A DNA stretch of 64,000 nucleotides from Cryomorphaceae bacterium. Lineage in GTDB: Bacteria; Bacteroidota; Bacteroidia; Flavobacteriales_D; Sanyastnellaceae. Location: NCBI GenBank assembly GCA_016124575.1, contig WGNM01000020.1, positions 1-64,000 on the forward strand. The letters run 5' to 3'. Positions 33,965-43,885 of this stretch are shown here, one piece after another. The notes beneath the pieces are model-generated. The model made no database searches. It was not told the DNA's origin and saw nothing but the letters and a program-made list of their open reading frames with translations. The position numbers and the translations under genes are program-made. How positions within the stretch are numbered: the stretch's first letter is position 1; every line of letters starts with the position of its first letter.

Positions 33965-35155
33965 TTAACTTTCGCCGAAAAGCGACAAGAAGAGGAGTAG
34001 GTCAGCAGATCCAACGAAGCTATCGCCATCAAAATCACCCAAGCAATTGTTCCCTTCGCACGCCCAGTAGCTAGTAAATTCCAACAAATCAGCAACATTT
34101 ACAGAACCATCACCATTGAAATCAGCGATAAAACTGCAGAATCCACTGCACGTCGCATTCGGGTCATAGTTCACCGCATTTTCGTTCATGCAGCCCATTA
34201 ACCCCATACACGACCCATCGTCGACCAAAGCCAGCGCATTGTAGTTGCAGGCAGAAACATCGGTGCAGCCCGACATTTCAGGATCGAACATATAGGTCCA
34301 TTCACAACCGCCACCTTCCAGAGCGATCACCATCTCGAAAGGTTCACCCGACAGGTTTTCAATGGTGATTGGGTTGTTACCTGAAGCAATTCCTTCGCTA
34401 AGCGAAACGACATTTACACCTAACTGGGTATTGAAATTCACTTGCAGCACCCCAGTATTAGCGACAAAAGGAGCAATGATTTCAGTCACGTATGTCGGCT
34501 GATAAACTTCTGAAATAGAAAATGGAATCGAACCCGCAGCATAGCACATGTATGTGCTGCTCGAAAACACCAAATTATAATTCCCTGGATTCAGGTTTAA
34601 AACAGTGACCACCGAATTGTCTGCATTCATCTCCACTGGCCAGCCATTGTCTCCATTGTCGGCCACAATTGTAGGAAACACATTCCAAAAATCAAGTTCC
34701 GGTGTTGGGAAGACAAGAGTTACCTGACCCGCATCTGATTCACTGCACCAAACACCCTGATCTACAGAAAGTTGAACCACCTCTTCAACAACCAAAGCCG
34801 ATTCAACAATCACCGAACGCACATGAGAAGCCGTGCAGGTAGCAGAAGCGATGTCTGCACCATAGTGAACCAAATATTCGATTGTAAAAGACTGTCCTCC
34901 AGGAGGAATCATGCTCAACTCAACGGCATGTGAGCCAACAAAAAACTCAGGTTCAACCACTTCTACACCATCAACAAACGTCTGCACCACATAGGGCTGC
35001 AATGGATTTTGAGCAAAAACAATGAAAGTCCACACCCCTACTTCAACCCCGCACCCTTGAAAATCTTCACTTTCAGAAAACGAATCAAAGAAATTGCATT
35101 GAGATAGGCCCAGAGCAGGCAAAGAGAAAAATAGAAGAACGACAACGTATTTCAT
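33965..35155 (-). CDS. Secreted protein with DDGSC repeats and dockerin-like EF-hands (396 aa)
   Basis: Signal peptide 1-19 (ends LGLSQC). The body is beta-rich and rich in Val, Thr and acidic residues. Near 300-345 it has GCTDVSACNYNALALVDDGSC and GCMNENAVNYDPNATC, the Cys-bearing repeat that Bacteroidota extracellular proteins often carry near the C-terminus. Then DFNGDGSVNVADLLEF and GDFDGDSFVGSADLLLFLSLFG form two EF-hand-like calcium loops similar to dockerin. I see no typical T9SS sorting tail; the chain ends shortly after the second loop (GES). Function unknown. It is single, 45 bases from the DUF2256 gene. Confidence 0.7.
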   Translation of the reverse strand: MKYVVVLLFFSLPALGLSQCNFFDSFSESEDFQGCGVEVGVWTFIVFAQNPLQPYVVQTFVDGVEVVEPEFFVGSHAVELSMIPPGGQSFTIEYLVHYGADIASATCTASHVRSVIVESALVVEEVVQLSVDQGVWCSESDAGQVTLVFPTPELDFWNVFPTIVADNGDNGWPVEMNADNSVVTVLNLNPGNYNLVFSSSTYMCYAAGSIPFSISEVYQPTYVTEIIAPFVANTGVLQVNFNTQLGVNVVSLSEGIASGNNPITIENLSGEPFEMVIALEGGGCEWTYMFDPEMSGCTDVSACNYNALALVDDGSCMGLMGCMNENAVNYDPNATCSGFCSFIADFNGDGSVNVADLLEFTSYWACEGNNCLGDFDGDSFVGSADLLLFLSLFGES

Positions 35156-35260
35156 GCGATCAAAGGTTGGAATGGTAATGTACGTTTTTTTTATTCAAAA
35201 CGCTCACTTACAGCTCCCTGTGACATGTTCAAAACCAAAAGAAGTACAATATTTATCAGC

Positions 35261-36307
35261 TTACAAATCTGATAGCGGCCTCGGGAACACACCCTTGTCG
35301 ACATCACTTATAAACCCGACAACACCCGACATAAACACCTCTTGATCGTCCCACATCGACAAGTGGCTTCCGTTCGGACAGTAAAGGAACTGTCCGTTTT
35401 GCACCAATTTACTTTGTTCCTCCATCGCCTTCGGATCCATCGTGTCGTATTTTGCCCCGATCATGAGCGTAGGGACATAGATTTCCTTCAAGCGATTTTT
35501 CACATCCCACCTTTCCAATATGCCGCGAATACCGAATTCGCTAGGGCCTTGCATCAGCGTATACACCTCACCGTTTGCGTGTTTCAATGCACGATTTAGT
35601 CCATCGGGCCATTCTTCAAGGCGGCAGACATGTTTTTTGTAGAAGTTCGGTATCAGCAGCTCCATGTAGCGAGGATTTCCAAAATCATTGGCAGCTTCGA
35701 TGGTGCGGATTTCGGCCAGCACCTCTTGGTTGAATTGCGGAGCGAGGACTTCTTGAGCATAGCGGCCGTAATCGGGGGCGCTCGCCATCATGTTACTCAC
35801 AATCAGCGCCTTCATATTTTCTTGGTATTTCAGAGCGTACTCCATACCCAAAATACCCCCCCAAGAGTTTCCAACGATGTAAAAGTTTGAGCTATCGGCC
35901 CCAATTGCTTGGCGCACCTGTTCCACTTCCTCAACAAACCGCTCGGTTGTCCATAAACTGCTATCCGTCGGCTGATCGCTATAGTACGACCCCAGTTGAT
36001 CATATTCATAGAATTCGAATTTCTCGCGCAGGAATGGCAGTTCAAAACACTCCATGTATTCATGCGTCATTGCCGGACCACCGTGCAGCAGCAGCACCTT
36101 TATTTTCGGATTATTCCCAAAACGTTTTGTCCACACTTTAAACTCCCCCACAGGCGTTTCGATAGGGATCATGCGCACACCGGCAGCATCAGAGTTGTCG
36201 TTGTAGTTAAAGTAATCGTTTTGCTCAACCGGAAGATTCACGGGTTCCGGAGTAGTGCAAGAAAACAATGCGGCGCTTAAAATAGCAAGAGAAAAGAATA
36301 GACGCAT
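35261..36307 (-). CDS. Lipoprotein proline iminopeptidase-like alpha/beta hydrolase
   Basis: 348 residues. Signal with lipobox LFSC places the lipidated Cys near residue 17. The oxyanion HGGPAMTHEYMECF is at about 75-88, the nucleophile Ser in GNSWGGILGMEYAL near 150, and His in PNGSHLSMWDD near 320. The HGGP motif and GxSWGG elbow are those of prolyl aminopeptidase (S33). A lipid-anchored periplasmic version is unusual compared with the cytosolic family. The substrate is a short peptide by inference. It begins 36 bases after the response-regulator gene and may belong to that operon. Confidence 0.82.
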   Translation of the reverse strand: MRLFFSLAILSAALFSCTTPEPVNLPVEQNDYFNYNDNSDAAGVRMIPIETPVGEFKVWTKRFGNNPKIKVLLLHGGPAMTHEYMECFELPFLREKFEFYEYDQLGSYYSDQPTDSSLWTTERFVEEVEQVRQAIGADSSNFYIVGNSWGGILGMEYALKYQENMKALIVSNMMASAPDYGRYAQEVLAPQFNQEVLAEIRTIEAANDFGNPRYMELLIPNFYKKHVCRLEEWPDGLNRALKHANGEVYTLMQGPSEFGIRGILERWDVKNRLKEIYVPTLMIGAKYDTMDPKAMEEQSKLVQNGQFLYCPNGSHLSMWDDQEVFMSGVVGFISDVDKGVFPRPLSDL

Positions 36308-36343
36308 ACAATCAATTATCTGTGATTGCGAAATTTAGCATTT

Positions 36344-37000
36344 TCAGAGGAGTTTGTGTTCGATGGCGAATAAAACGAGGCCTACTTTGCTTTTGATTTC
36401 GAATTTTTCGAAGAGTTCTTGTCTGTAATAATCAACCGTTCTCTTTGTAATCCCCATGTTATCAGCTATTTGCTCATAGGTAAGTTCTTCTTTTTGGCAA
36501 ACCAGCTTAAGAAATTGCATTTCACGATCAGTGATTCGGCTTAAAACATCCTCTCTCGACCTTTCTTCTTTGGTTTTGAGTGTTGGGTTCAGGAGCATGG
36601 TACTGTGGACATCCTCATTGTGAAAATACCCTGTTGTGATGATAGCATCTATGGCTGCTTTGAACAAGCTTGGGCGCGCATTCTTCCGAATGAACCCACG
36701 AGCTCCAGCGCGTATTGCTTTGATGAGGGCGTCTTCGGAAGCATCCACGGTAAGTGCAAGTGTTTTGACGGAAGGATATTTCGCAGCAATGGTTTCAATC
36801 GTTTGGAATCCATCTAGAATCGGCATATGAAGGTCGATGATAGCTATATCTGGCAAAGACTCAAATTTAAAATATTGAATCAACTCCTCCCCATTGTCTG
36901 CTTCGAGGGTTACGGTATACCCTTCCATGTTATTGATGGATGCTACAATTCCAGCACGGACAATATGGTGATCATCGGCAACGGCTACTGAGTGTTTCAT
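36344..37000 (-). CDS. LuxR/NarL-type response regulator
   Basis: 218 residues. Receiver domain with the phosphoacceptor Asp in DIAIIDLHMPILDG near residue 55, the DD pair in VADDHH at 8-9 and K/T residues in TLALTVDAS and RKNARP. Output is an HTH domain of LuxR type (LSRITDREMQFLKLVCQK, YEQIADNMGITKRTVDYYRQ). It should bind DNA when phosphorylated. The ATG at 37000 overlaps by ATGA with the ancestral, now interrupted, end of the histidine kinase frame (TGA 36999-36997), confirming this start. The cognate kinase is therefore the gene before it. Confidence 0.9.
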   Translation of the reverse strand: MKHSVAVADDHHIVRAGIVASINNMEGYTVTLEADNGEELIQYFKFESLPDIAIIDLHMPILDGFQTIETIAAKYPSVKTLALTVDASEDALIKAIRAGARGFIRKNARPSLFKAAIDAIITTGYFHNEDVHSTMLLNPTLKTKEERSREDVLSRITDREMQFLKLVCQKEELTYEQIADNMGITKRTVDYYRQELFEKFEIKSKVGLVLFAIEHKLL

Positions 37001-37065
37001 GGCTTTATAAATTTCCAAGTGGTACCATTTTCATCGCTTGCGAGCGTGCTATGAATCCCTACCAA
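36997..37065 (-). pseudogene. Stranded 3' part of the histidine kinase after the in-frame TGA
   Basis: In frame with the kinase, codons after TGA read LVGIHSTLASDENGTTWKF and IKP, then a stop overlapping the response-regulator start as ATGA. The GTTWKF matches the G(T/S)T-x-x-F end of HATPase_c domains. It therefore looks like coding sequence split by one nonsense substitution (or a base-calling error), not intergenic DNA. Confidence 0.75.
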
Positions 37066-37755
37066 TCAAGTACGGTGAAAGATGTTTTTGATTCCGCTGC
37101 CAAGGCGTGAATCATCGACATTAAAGCCCTTTCCATTGTCGGACAATATGACTTCAAAAGGTTTAGCCCTCATTGAAACACTAATTAAATCAGCTTGAGC
37201 ATGTTTCATGGCATTTCGAATGACCTCTTGGAATACGCGATACATCATAATTCTTTCTTGTTCTGTAAGTCCATCTTTCTCATCGCGTTGATGAATGTGG
37301 ACAACAAAAGTTCCTAGTTTTTCGAGTCTACTTGCCTCCAAGGTTATTGCTTCAAAGAAATCTAAGTTCTTCCAAAAATCGCTGTTCATGGCGCGACCCA
37401 TTTGGCTTACCTCATCGATTGATAATTCCATCAATCGCAGTATTTCTTGAAAAGCCAGATCATTTTCCATTTCGCCGAAATGCCTCATCAATCCCAACTG
37501 CGCGGCCGTTAGTAACTGGCCTACATTGTCGTGCAATTCTCTCCCAACTTCCGACAACGTATTTTGGATAGCTTCTTTCTGCGCCTTTTCAACTTCAAGC
37601 AATTTTTCTTGTTCAATGCGTTCCTTTTCGGCTTTGTGTTGAAGTTTAGATTTTTGTCCACTCACTAACACCATAAACACCACCGACAGCAAAAGCAAAA
37701 AAGATAGCGACACCATGGCGACTATTAACAGTACATTATCTTCTGTTAAGTTCAT
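37066..37755 (-). CDS. Sensor histidine kinase (HisKA_3), truncated by an in-frame TGA
   Basis: The intact part has 229 residues: a transmembrane helix at about 8-31, a coiled coil to about 65, the H-box with His75 in GRELHDNVGQL, the N-box VFQEVIRNAMKHA, G1 DNGKGF and G2 GSGIKNIFHR, then a TGA at 37066. The same frame after it codes for 22 residues that look like the lost end of the ATPase domain. Without them the domain lacks its last strand and may be inactive or destabilised. A TTG at 37770 could start five residues earlier. The start overlaps the preceding membrane gene by 20 bases, so they are coupled. Confidence 0.78.
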   Translation of the reverse strand: MNLTEDNVLLIVAMVSLSFLLLLSVVFMVLVSGQKSKLQHKAEKERIEQEKLLEVEKAQKEAIQNTLSEVGRELHDNVGQLLTAAQLGLMRHFGEMENDLAFQEILRLMELSIDEVSQMGRAMNSDFWKNLDFFEAITLEASRLEKLGTFVVHIHQRDEKDGLTEQERIMMYRVFQEVIRNAMKHAQADLISVSMRAKPFEVILSDNGKGFNVDDSRLGSGIKNIFHRT

Positions 37756-38383
37756 TACTAGTATTTGCAAAGTGAAGTGAAACGGTAAAAACGACTAATT
37801 GCACGATAAATCCGACGTCATGAATAGAAAGCACCTTGCTCGCTAATATTTTATCGGTTTTCGCCAGATGCACACCCAATCCCAATGCGGGAATATCGCA
37901 CGTTGATAAAAACAAAATCCCCATGCCTGTCCAAAACTCACCAGACCTCAGCAAGGGCCTTTCTGAATTACTACTCAGACCGTAAAGAACAATTAGACAG
38001 TGAATTGCAAAAGTAAATGCTGAAAAAAGTATTAAATGTAACGTGTTGAATTTAGAGACCAACACACAGATTATTAGACAAAGCACCAAACCAGATGCCT
38101 TGAGGGCTATTTTTGACTTTGTGACTTTCATCTTCTTTCCCTGGTGCAGCAGAAATAGAAGCACATGCACAACTACAAAAGCTGCTGCCGCGTAAATCTG
38201 GTAAACAGTGTGATTATCAAGCCCCATTTTCCTAGTTATAAAACCAATCAACTCAACTCCGAATCCCAGAATCAGATAAACACCTAAATATCCAATCCAA
38301 CCCACCCATTTGCTTGGCATGCGCAGCCAGTAAATGAGTGGGATTAGGATTAAAATATTCTTAAGCTCAGATAAAAATGACAT
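37736..38383 (-). CDS. Polytopic membrane protein upstream of the kinase
   Basis: 215 residues with about six or seven hydrophobic segments (near 5-20, 25-45, 60-80, 95-112, 115-133, 145-165, 185-203), basic loops KKMKVTKSKIALK on one side. No conserved enzymatic motif that I recognise. Its 3' end overlaps the histidine kinase gene, and it is 29 bases after the preceding unknown gene. A 7TM-like input module for the small kinase, which lacks a sensor of its own, is a plausible inference. The family is unknown to me. Confidence 0.65.
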   Translation of the reverse strand: MSFLSELKNILILIPLIYWLRMPSKWVGWIGYLGVYLILGFGVELIGFITRKMGLDNHTVYQIYAAAAFVVVHVLLFLLHQGKKMKVTKSKIALKASGLVLCLIICVLVSKFNTLHLILFSAFTFAIHCLIVLYGLSSNSERPLLRSGEFWTGMGILFLSTCDIPALGLGVHLAKTDKILASKVLSIHDVGFIVQLVVFTVSLHFANTSNELNRR

Positions 38384-38412
38384 GAGCGGAAGTTAGGAAA
38401 TCCGCCTGACCT

Positions 38413-39264
38413 TTAGAATCTAACATGGTCACATAAAGGCGGACATAGATTTCCGTAGTCAATAGCTCTGCCTTGAAAGTAAGTCAAAACAACAGCACTA
38501 CCGACATTGAGTTCGTCTGTCAGAGAGTTCAAATTATCTAGGCCACCTATGTGCATCGCTTTGGAGTGATAATAGCCATTGGCACCATTAACTCTAACCC
38601 TTGTAGCACCATTGATAACGAAGGACGTGTAATCTGAAATTATTAAATATGGTCTTTTGCCAATTAAAGGGTTGGCCCTTTCCAATGCAACAACTTCTTT
38701 TTCCCATGGGAATAGAACTATTCTTGCATCCTCATGGGGATGCACGTCCTGAAAATTCGGTGTAGCAGGATTGATTGGCGCGCGATGTCTCTGAACAATC
38801 GAAAAATAATCGCTAGCATACTTCCAAGGCGAGGTACTGGCAGATATGGCATGGGTGCGTTCTGACGCTCCATTGTAGTTGACCATTGTACTAATTTCTT
38901 CAAACTCAAATTGCGGCTCTATTCTCTGGCCATTCGAAGGAATAAGAATGTTGTTATCGACACCTTCAACTATATCATTTTCAACACCGAAAACACTTAA
39001 TCCAGTTTTCACTTTTAGGTCTGCGTCCAAACCGATAAAAAAAGCAATTACAGCTTTTTCGGAAGAAATGTGTAAATCTTTTAGTCTTTGAATCACATGA
39101 GCTTTAAAAATGTCCCAAGGCACGAGAATTTTGCTGCCCATGGGTTGGTTGGACACTTTTTCTCTGAACAATCTTTGAAAGTTCGACACCCCATTCATGT
39201 ACTCTACTCTTGAGAGGTCTGGCACGGCCTTGTTCTTATCGTCGGCGCTTAATCTAATTGGCAT
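38413..39264 (-). CDS. Unrecognised soluble protein (283 aa)
   Basis: No signal peptide and no membrane helix. From the ATG at 39264 it starts MPIRLSADDKNKAVPDLS. The middle holds short hydrophobic strands (AVIAFFIGLDADLKVKTGLSVFG) and a Pro/His-rich stretch (NPATPNFQDVHPHEDARIV). The C-terminus is GNLCPPLCDHVRF, with two Cys that could bind metal or form a disulfide. I do not know the family. Placed 29 bases ahead of the membrane-kinase-regulator set and facing away from the gene at 39439, it may be the first gene of that operon. A longer start at 39303 is possible. Confidence 0.6.
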   Translation of the reverse strand: MPIRLSADDKNKAVPDLSRVEYMNGVSNFQRLFREKVSNQPMGSKILVPWDIFKAHVIQRLKDLHISSEKAVIAFFIGLDADLKVKTGLSVFGVENDIVEGVDNNILIPSNGQRIEPQFEFEEISTMVNYNGASERTHAISASTSPWKYASDYFSIVQRHRAPINPATPNFQDVHPHEDARIVLFPWEKEVVALERANPLIGKRPYLIISDYTSFVINGATRVRVNGANGYYHSKAMHIGGLDNLNSLTDELNVGSAVVLTYFQGRAIDYGNLCPPLCDHVRF

Positions 39265-39438
39265 AATAAAAAGATTTATTGGTTTGAGACAAAGTAACCT
39301 CATCCATTAGAAACGGAGCCTGTGAAAAAACACAGGGGGTTACCTGCGCTTACTACCTAGTTGTATATCAGCATGTTGTCATTGCTTTGTGGTGACTAAA
39401 ATAACATCAAGTCATTTTATAACCAAAAACCAATTGTC

Positions 39439-41055
39439 ATGAAAACACTTAGTCTTATCGCTTTGAAAACCCTTCTTTTAATCGCCATTTGCTTGGGATC
39501 TATGTCTGTCTCTTTCGGTCAAGATATACCACGAAGCTCAAAAACAGACGAACCTGTTAAAAACGAATACGAGCGCTATCGCATTGTTTACGATTTCCAA
39601 ACTCAGTCGTTTAGCATGCAGAAACGGACAGCACGCAATAAAAAATGGAAAGACATGGATTCCCGCAAGCTACGTCCAGCCGTTAATAGTTTCATTCATT
39701 TGTCTGTCATCAACTACAACCCTATTCGCGATAACCTAACACTAAAATACAACTTCGAAAACTTGAATTTGGAGGGCTCTCAGGAATTGTTGGCAGCGTT
39801 GACGCGCACACCAGCTGCAGCGACTGAAGACAAAATAGATGAAAACAGTCCCGAAGGTGAAACCCCAAAAATAAAAGATGAAAAGGGAACCCATGGATTA
39901 GATATTATTGTTTCTTCTCAAATTTGTCTTGACCTCAAGAATTTTCTAAACAAAGTGGAATTAGCCGACCCAACTGAATTAGATATCAATAAACCAACAG
40001 CCTACTATGAAATTGCAAAATCTTGGGAAAACCTGACGAAAGGGGATCTCTACTCATTTGCAACAAGTGAGTTCGATGCTTCTAAACTCAACTGTGCTCA
40101 GGTTCTGAAAGATTCTCTGAAAACATACCGTGAAAATATAAAAAAGCTAATCTCCCTTCAACAAGCATACGAGTTGAAGGAGTTGAGCAAGTCTTTCACT
40201 AAAGAACTGGAGGATGCAAAAGCGGCCGCGTTAGCACCTGATCGCAATGTCTTGAAAGCCAAACTTGATAACATGATCGAGGAGAAAACGCTGCTCGCAA
40301 AAGAAAAGGCGAGCAGCAAAGAGTCGTGGGAAAAACTTGCCACCAAACTAACAGGTAAACTCCAGCTAATAGAGGCATCCGACAAGGAAGCGGCGATTAA
40401 AAACTTAGCAGAGAATGGGAAAACCATGGATCAGGCCTATGATCAAATGACGAATTATAGTGCAACCACTTTTGCTCCTATTCAAATGCAAGATTATGAC
40501 CGTATCAACTTAACCTTCCTATCTAAAGACAAACCCCTGAATGCTACTTCTTACAAATTCTACTCAAAAAGTGGATGGAAAATAGATTTTAGCACAGGTT
40601 TCTCGATAAACGGACTGAACAGATCGACCTATTATTACGATGATATACGCAACGAGACCATTGGTGTAGACACCGATGGCAACGACATTGTTGCAAAATT
40701 CGGAACCATTAAGAAAAAGACAGAAGCACCCGATTGGGGAATCGCTATGTTGGCTCATTTGTATCCACGCACCGGAGGGATTGTGCAACCAGCATTCACA
40801 TTTGGTGCGCAGGTAGATAACGACAATGTATCATTCCTCGCAGGCGTCTCCGCACTGTTTGGTCGCGAACAACGACTAGGACTATCTGGAGGTTTTGCAC
40901 TCGGAAGTTCCAATGACTTGAAAGCTGGATACACCGTCGATCAAGAAATCCGCGACGACAACGTTTCTCAGGGAGGTGTCATAAGCGTGGTTGAAGACAC
41001 GCGAGCACTTAGCTATTTCTTGAGTCTATCATACAACCTGGGGGGTGTTAAGTAA
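39439..41055 (+). CDS. Large exported protein with central coiled coil and outer-membrane-like C-terminus (538 aa)
   Basis: Signal peptide about 1-28 (ends SFGQD). Residues 30-210 are mixed. Residues about 235-330 are highly charged and helical (ELKELSKSFTKELEDAK, LLAKEKASSKESW), a probable coiled coil. The last 140 residues consist of alternating amphipathic strands ending LSYFLSLSYNLGGVK, the pattern of an outer-membrane beta-barrel. Family unknown. It lies alone on the plus strand and diverges from the 38413-39264 gene. A large bulged hairpin and an intrinsic terminator follow. Confidence 0.6.
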   Translation: MKTLSLIALKTLLLIAICLGSMSVSFGQDIPRSSKTDEPVKNEYERYRIVYDFQTQSFSMQKRTARNKKWKDMDSRKLRPAVNSFIHLSVINYNPIRDNLTLKYNFENLNLEGSQELLAALTRTPAAATEDKIDENSPEGETPKIKDEKGTHGLDIIVSSQICLDLKNFLNKVELADPTELDINKPTAYYEIAKSWENLTKGDLYSFATSEFDASKLNCAQVLKDSLKTYRENIKKLISLQQAYELKELSKSFTKELEDAKAAALAPDRNVLKAKLDNMIEEKTLLAKEKASSKESWEKLATKLTGKLQLIEASDKEAAIKNLAENGKTMDQAYDQMTNYSATTFAPIQMQDYDRINLTFLSKDKPLNATSYKFYSKSGWKIDFSTGFSINGLNRSTYYYDDIRNETIGVDTDGNDIVAKFGTIKKKTEAPDWGIAMLAHLYPRTGGIVQPAFTFGAQVDNDNVSFLAGVSALFGREQRLGLSGGFALGSSNDLKAGYTVDQEIRDDNVSQGGVISVVEDTRALSYFLSLSYNLGGVK

Positions 41056-41064
41056 TACATCGAC

Positions 41065-41123
41065 AAGCAGTTTATAACCTTTCGGAAGTCTGCTAGAGAG
41101 TCCTACAACAGACTTCACTGCTT
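41065..41123 (+). repeat. Bulged inverted repeat after the 538-residue gene
   Basis: AAGCAGT (41065-41071) and GAAGTCTG (41085-41092) on the left, CAGACTTC (41109-41116) directly followed by ACTGCTT (41117-41123) on the right. Both arm pairs match perfectly, with a 13-base bulge on the left side only. It lies in the 3' untranslated part before the terminator. Possible stability element or small RNA. Confidence 0.55.
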
Positions 41124-41138
41124 CGTAATGCCCCCATC

Positions 41139-41170
41139 GAAACCCCCGCTTGTCGGGGGTTTCCTTTTTT
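41139..41170 (+). terminator. Rho-independent terminator
   Basis: GAAACCCCCG and CGGGGGTTTC pair over 10 bp around CTTGT, then CCTTTTTT. It closes the 39439-41055 transcript. Confidence 0.9.
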
Positions 41171-41178
41171 CATACACC

Positions 41179-41190
41179 TACCGATCGGTA
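41179..41190. promoter_or_regulatory. 12-bp perfect palindrome TACCGATCGGTA
   Basis: Lies ten bases after the terminator and 222 bases before the -33 element of katG. It resembles a compact repressor operator, but its distance from the katG promoter leaves function open. The gap 41171-41411 otherwise holds only AT-rich sequence with no frame I can support. Confidence 0.35.
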
Positions 41191-41411
41191 AAGTCAAAAA
41201 AGAACTTGAAGCCCAATGATTTCTGCATAAAAATTTAAGCTCTGTTTCTTTTAACCACTGTCAATCCTTCCTCAGAAGTACTATAAATCTGCTTCGCATG
41301 ATGTCTGTGCATTTGTCTGCCAATCAGCATTTTGCCAATTACGAAAGTCTATGGTCTTTTGAGTGAAAAAAAATCGATCAATTTTATCTATCAGACAATA
41401 AACATTATCAA

Positions 41412-41442
41412 TTGTATTCATAAGTGATACTGAGTAATTTTG
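41412..41442 (+). promoter_or_regulatory. katG promoter
   Basis: TTG (41412-41414), 20 bases, then TAATTTTG (41435-41442): consensus spacing and an exact -7 box. The start of transcription should fall about 25 bases before the ATG. Confidence 0.65.
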
Positions 41443-41447
41443 AGTAA

Positions 41448-43742
<2,295 letters not shown>

Positions 43743-43764
43743 GATATAACAAGAAAAATGAAGG

Positions 43765-43794
43765 AGGCCGATCAGAAGATCGGCCTTTTTTTTT
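43765..43794 (+). terminator. Rho-independent terminator after katG
   Basis: AGGCCGATC, AGAA loop, GATCGGCCT, followed by a long T run. Stem of 9 bp. Confidence 0.92.
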
Positions 43795-43885
43795 CCACTA
43801 AGCTTAAACTTACGGTTATGTAACAATGGTTACTGAGCAAAGGAGTAAAAAAGCATTTCTTTGACACATAGCATATATTCAGCAT

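Noticed and set aside
36997-37068. Selenocysteine or altered genetic code at the kinase TGA
   Set aside because: Other genes here end with TGA (for example 2037 and cydA), and histidine kinases do not carry selenocysteine. A nonsense change or error is simpler.
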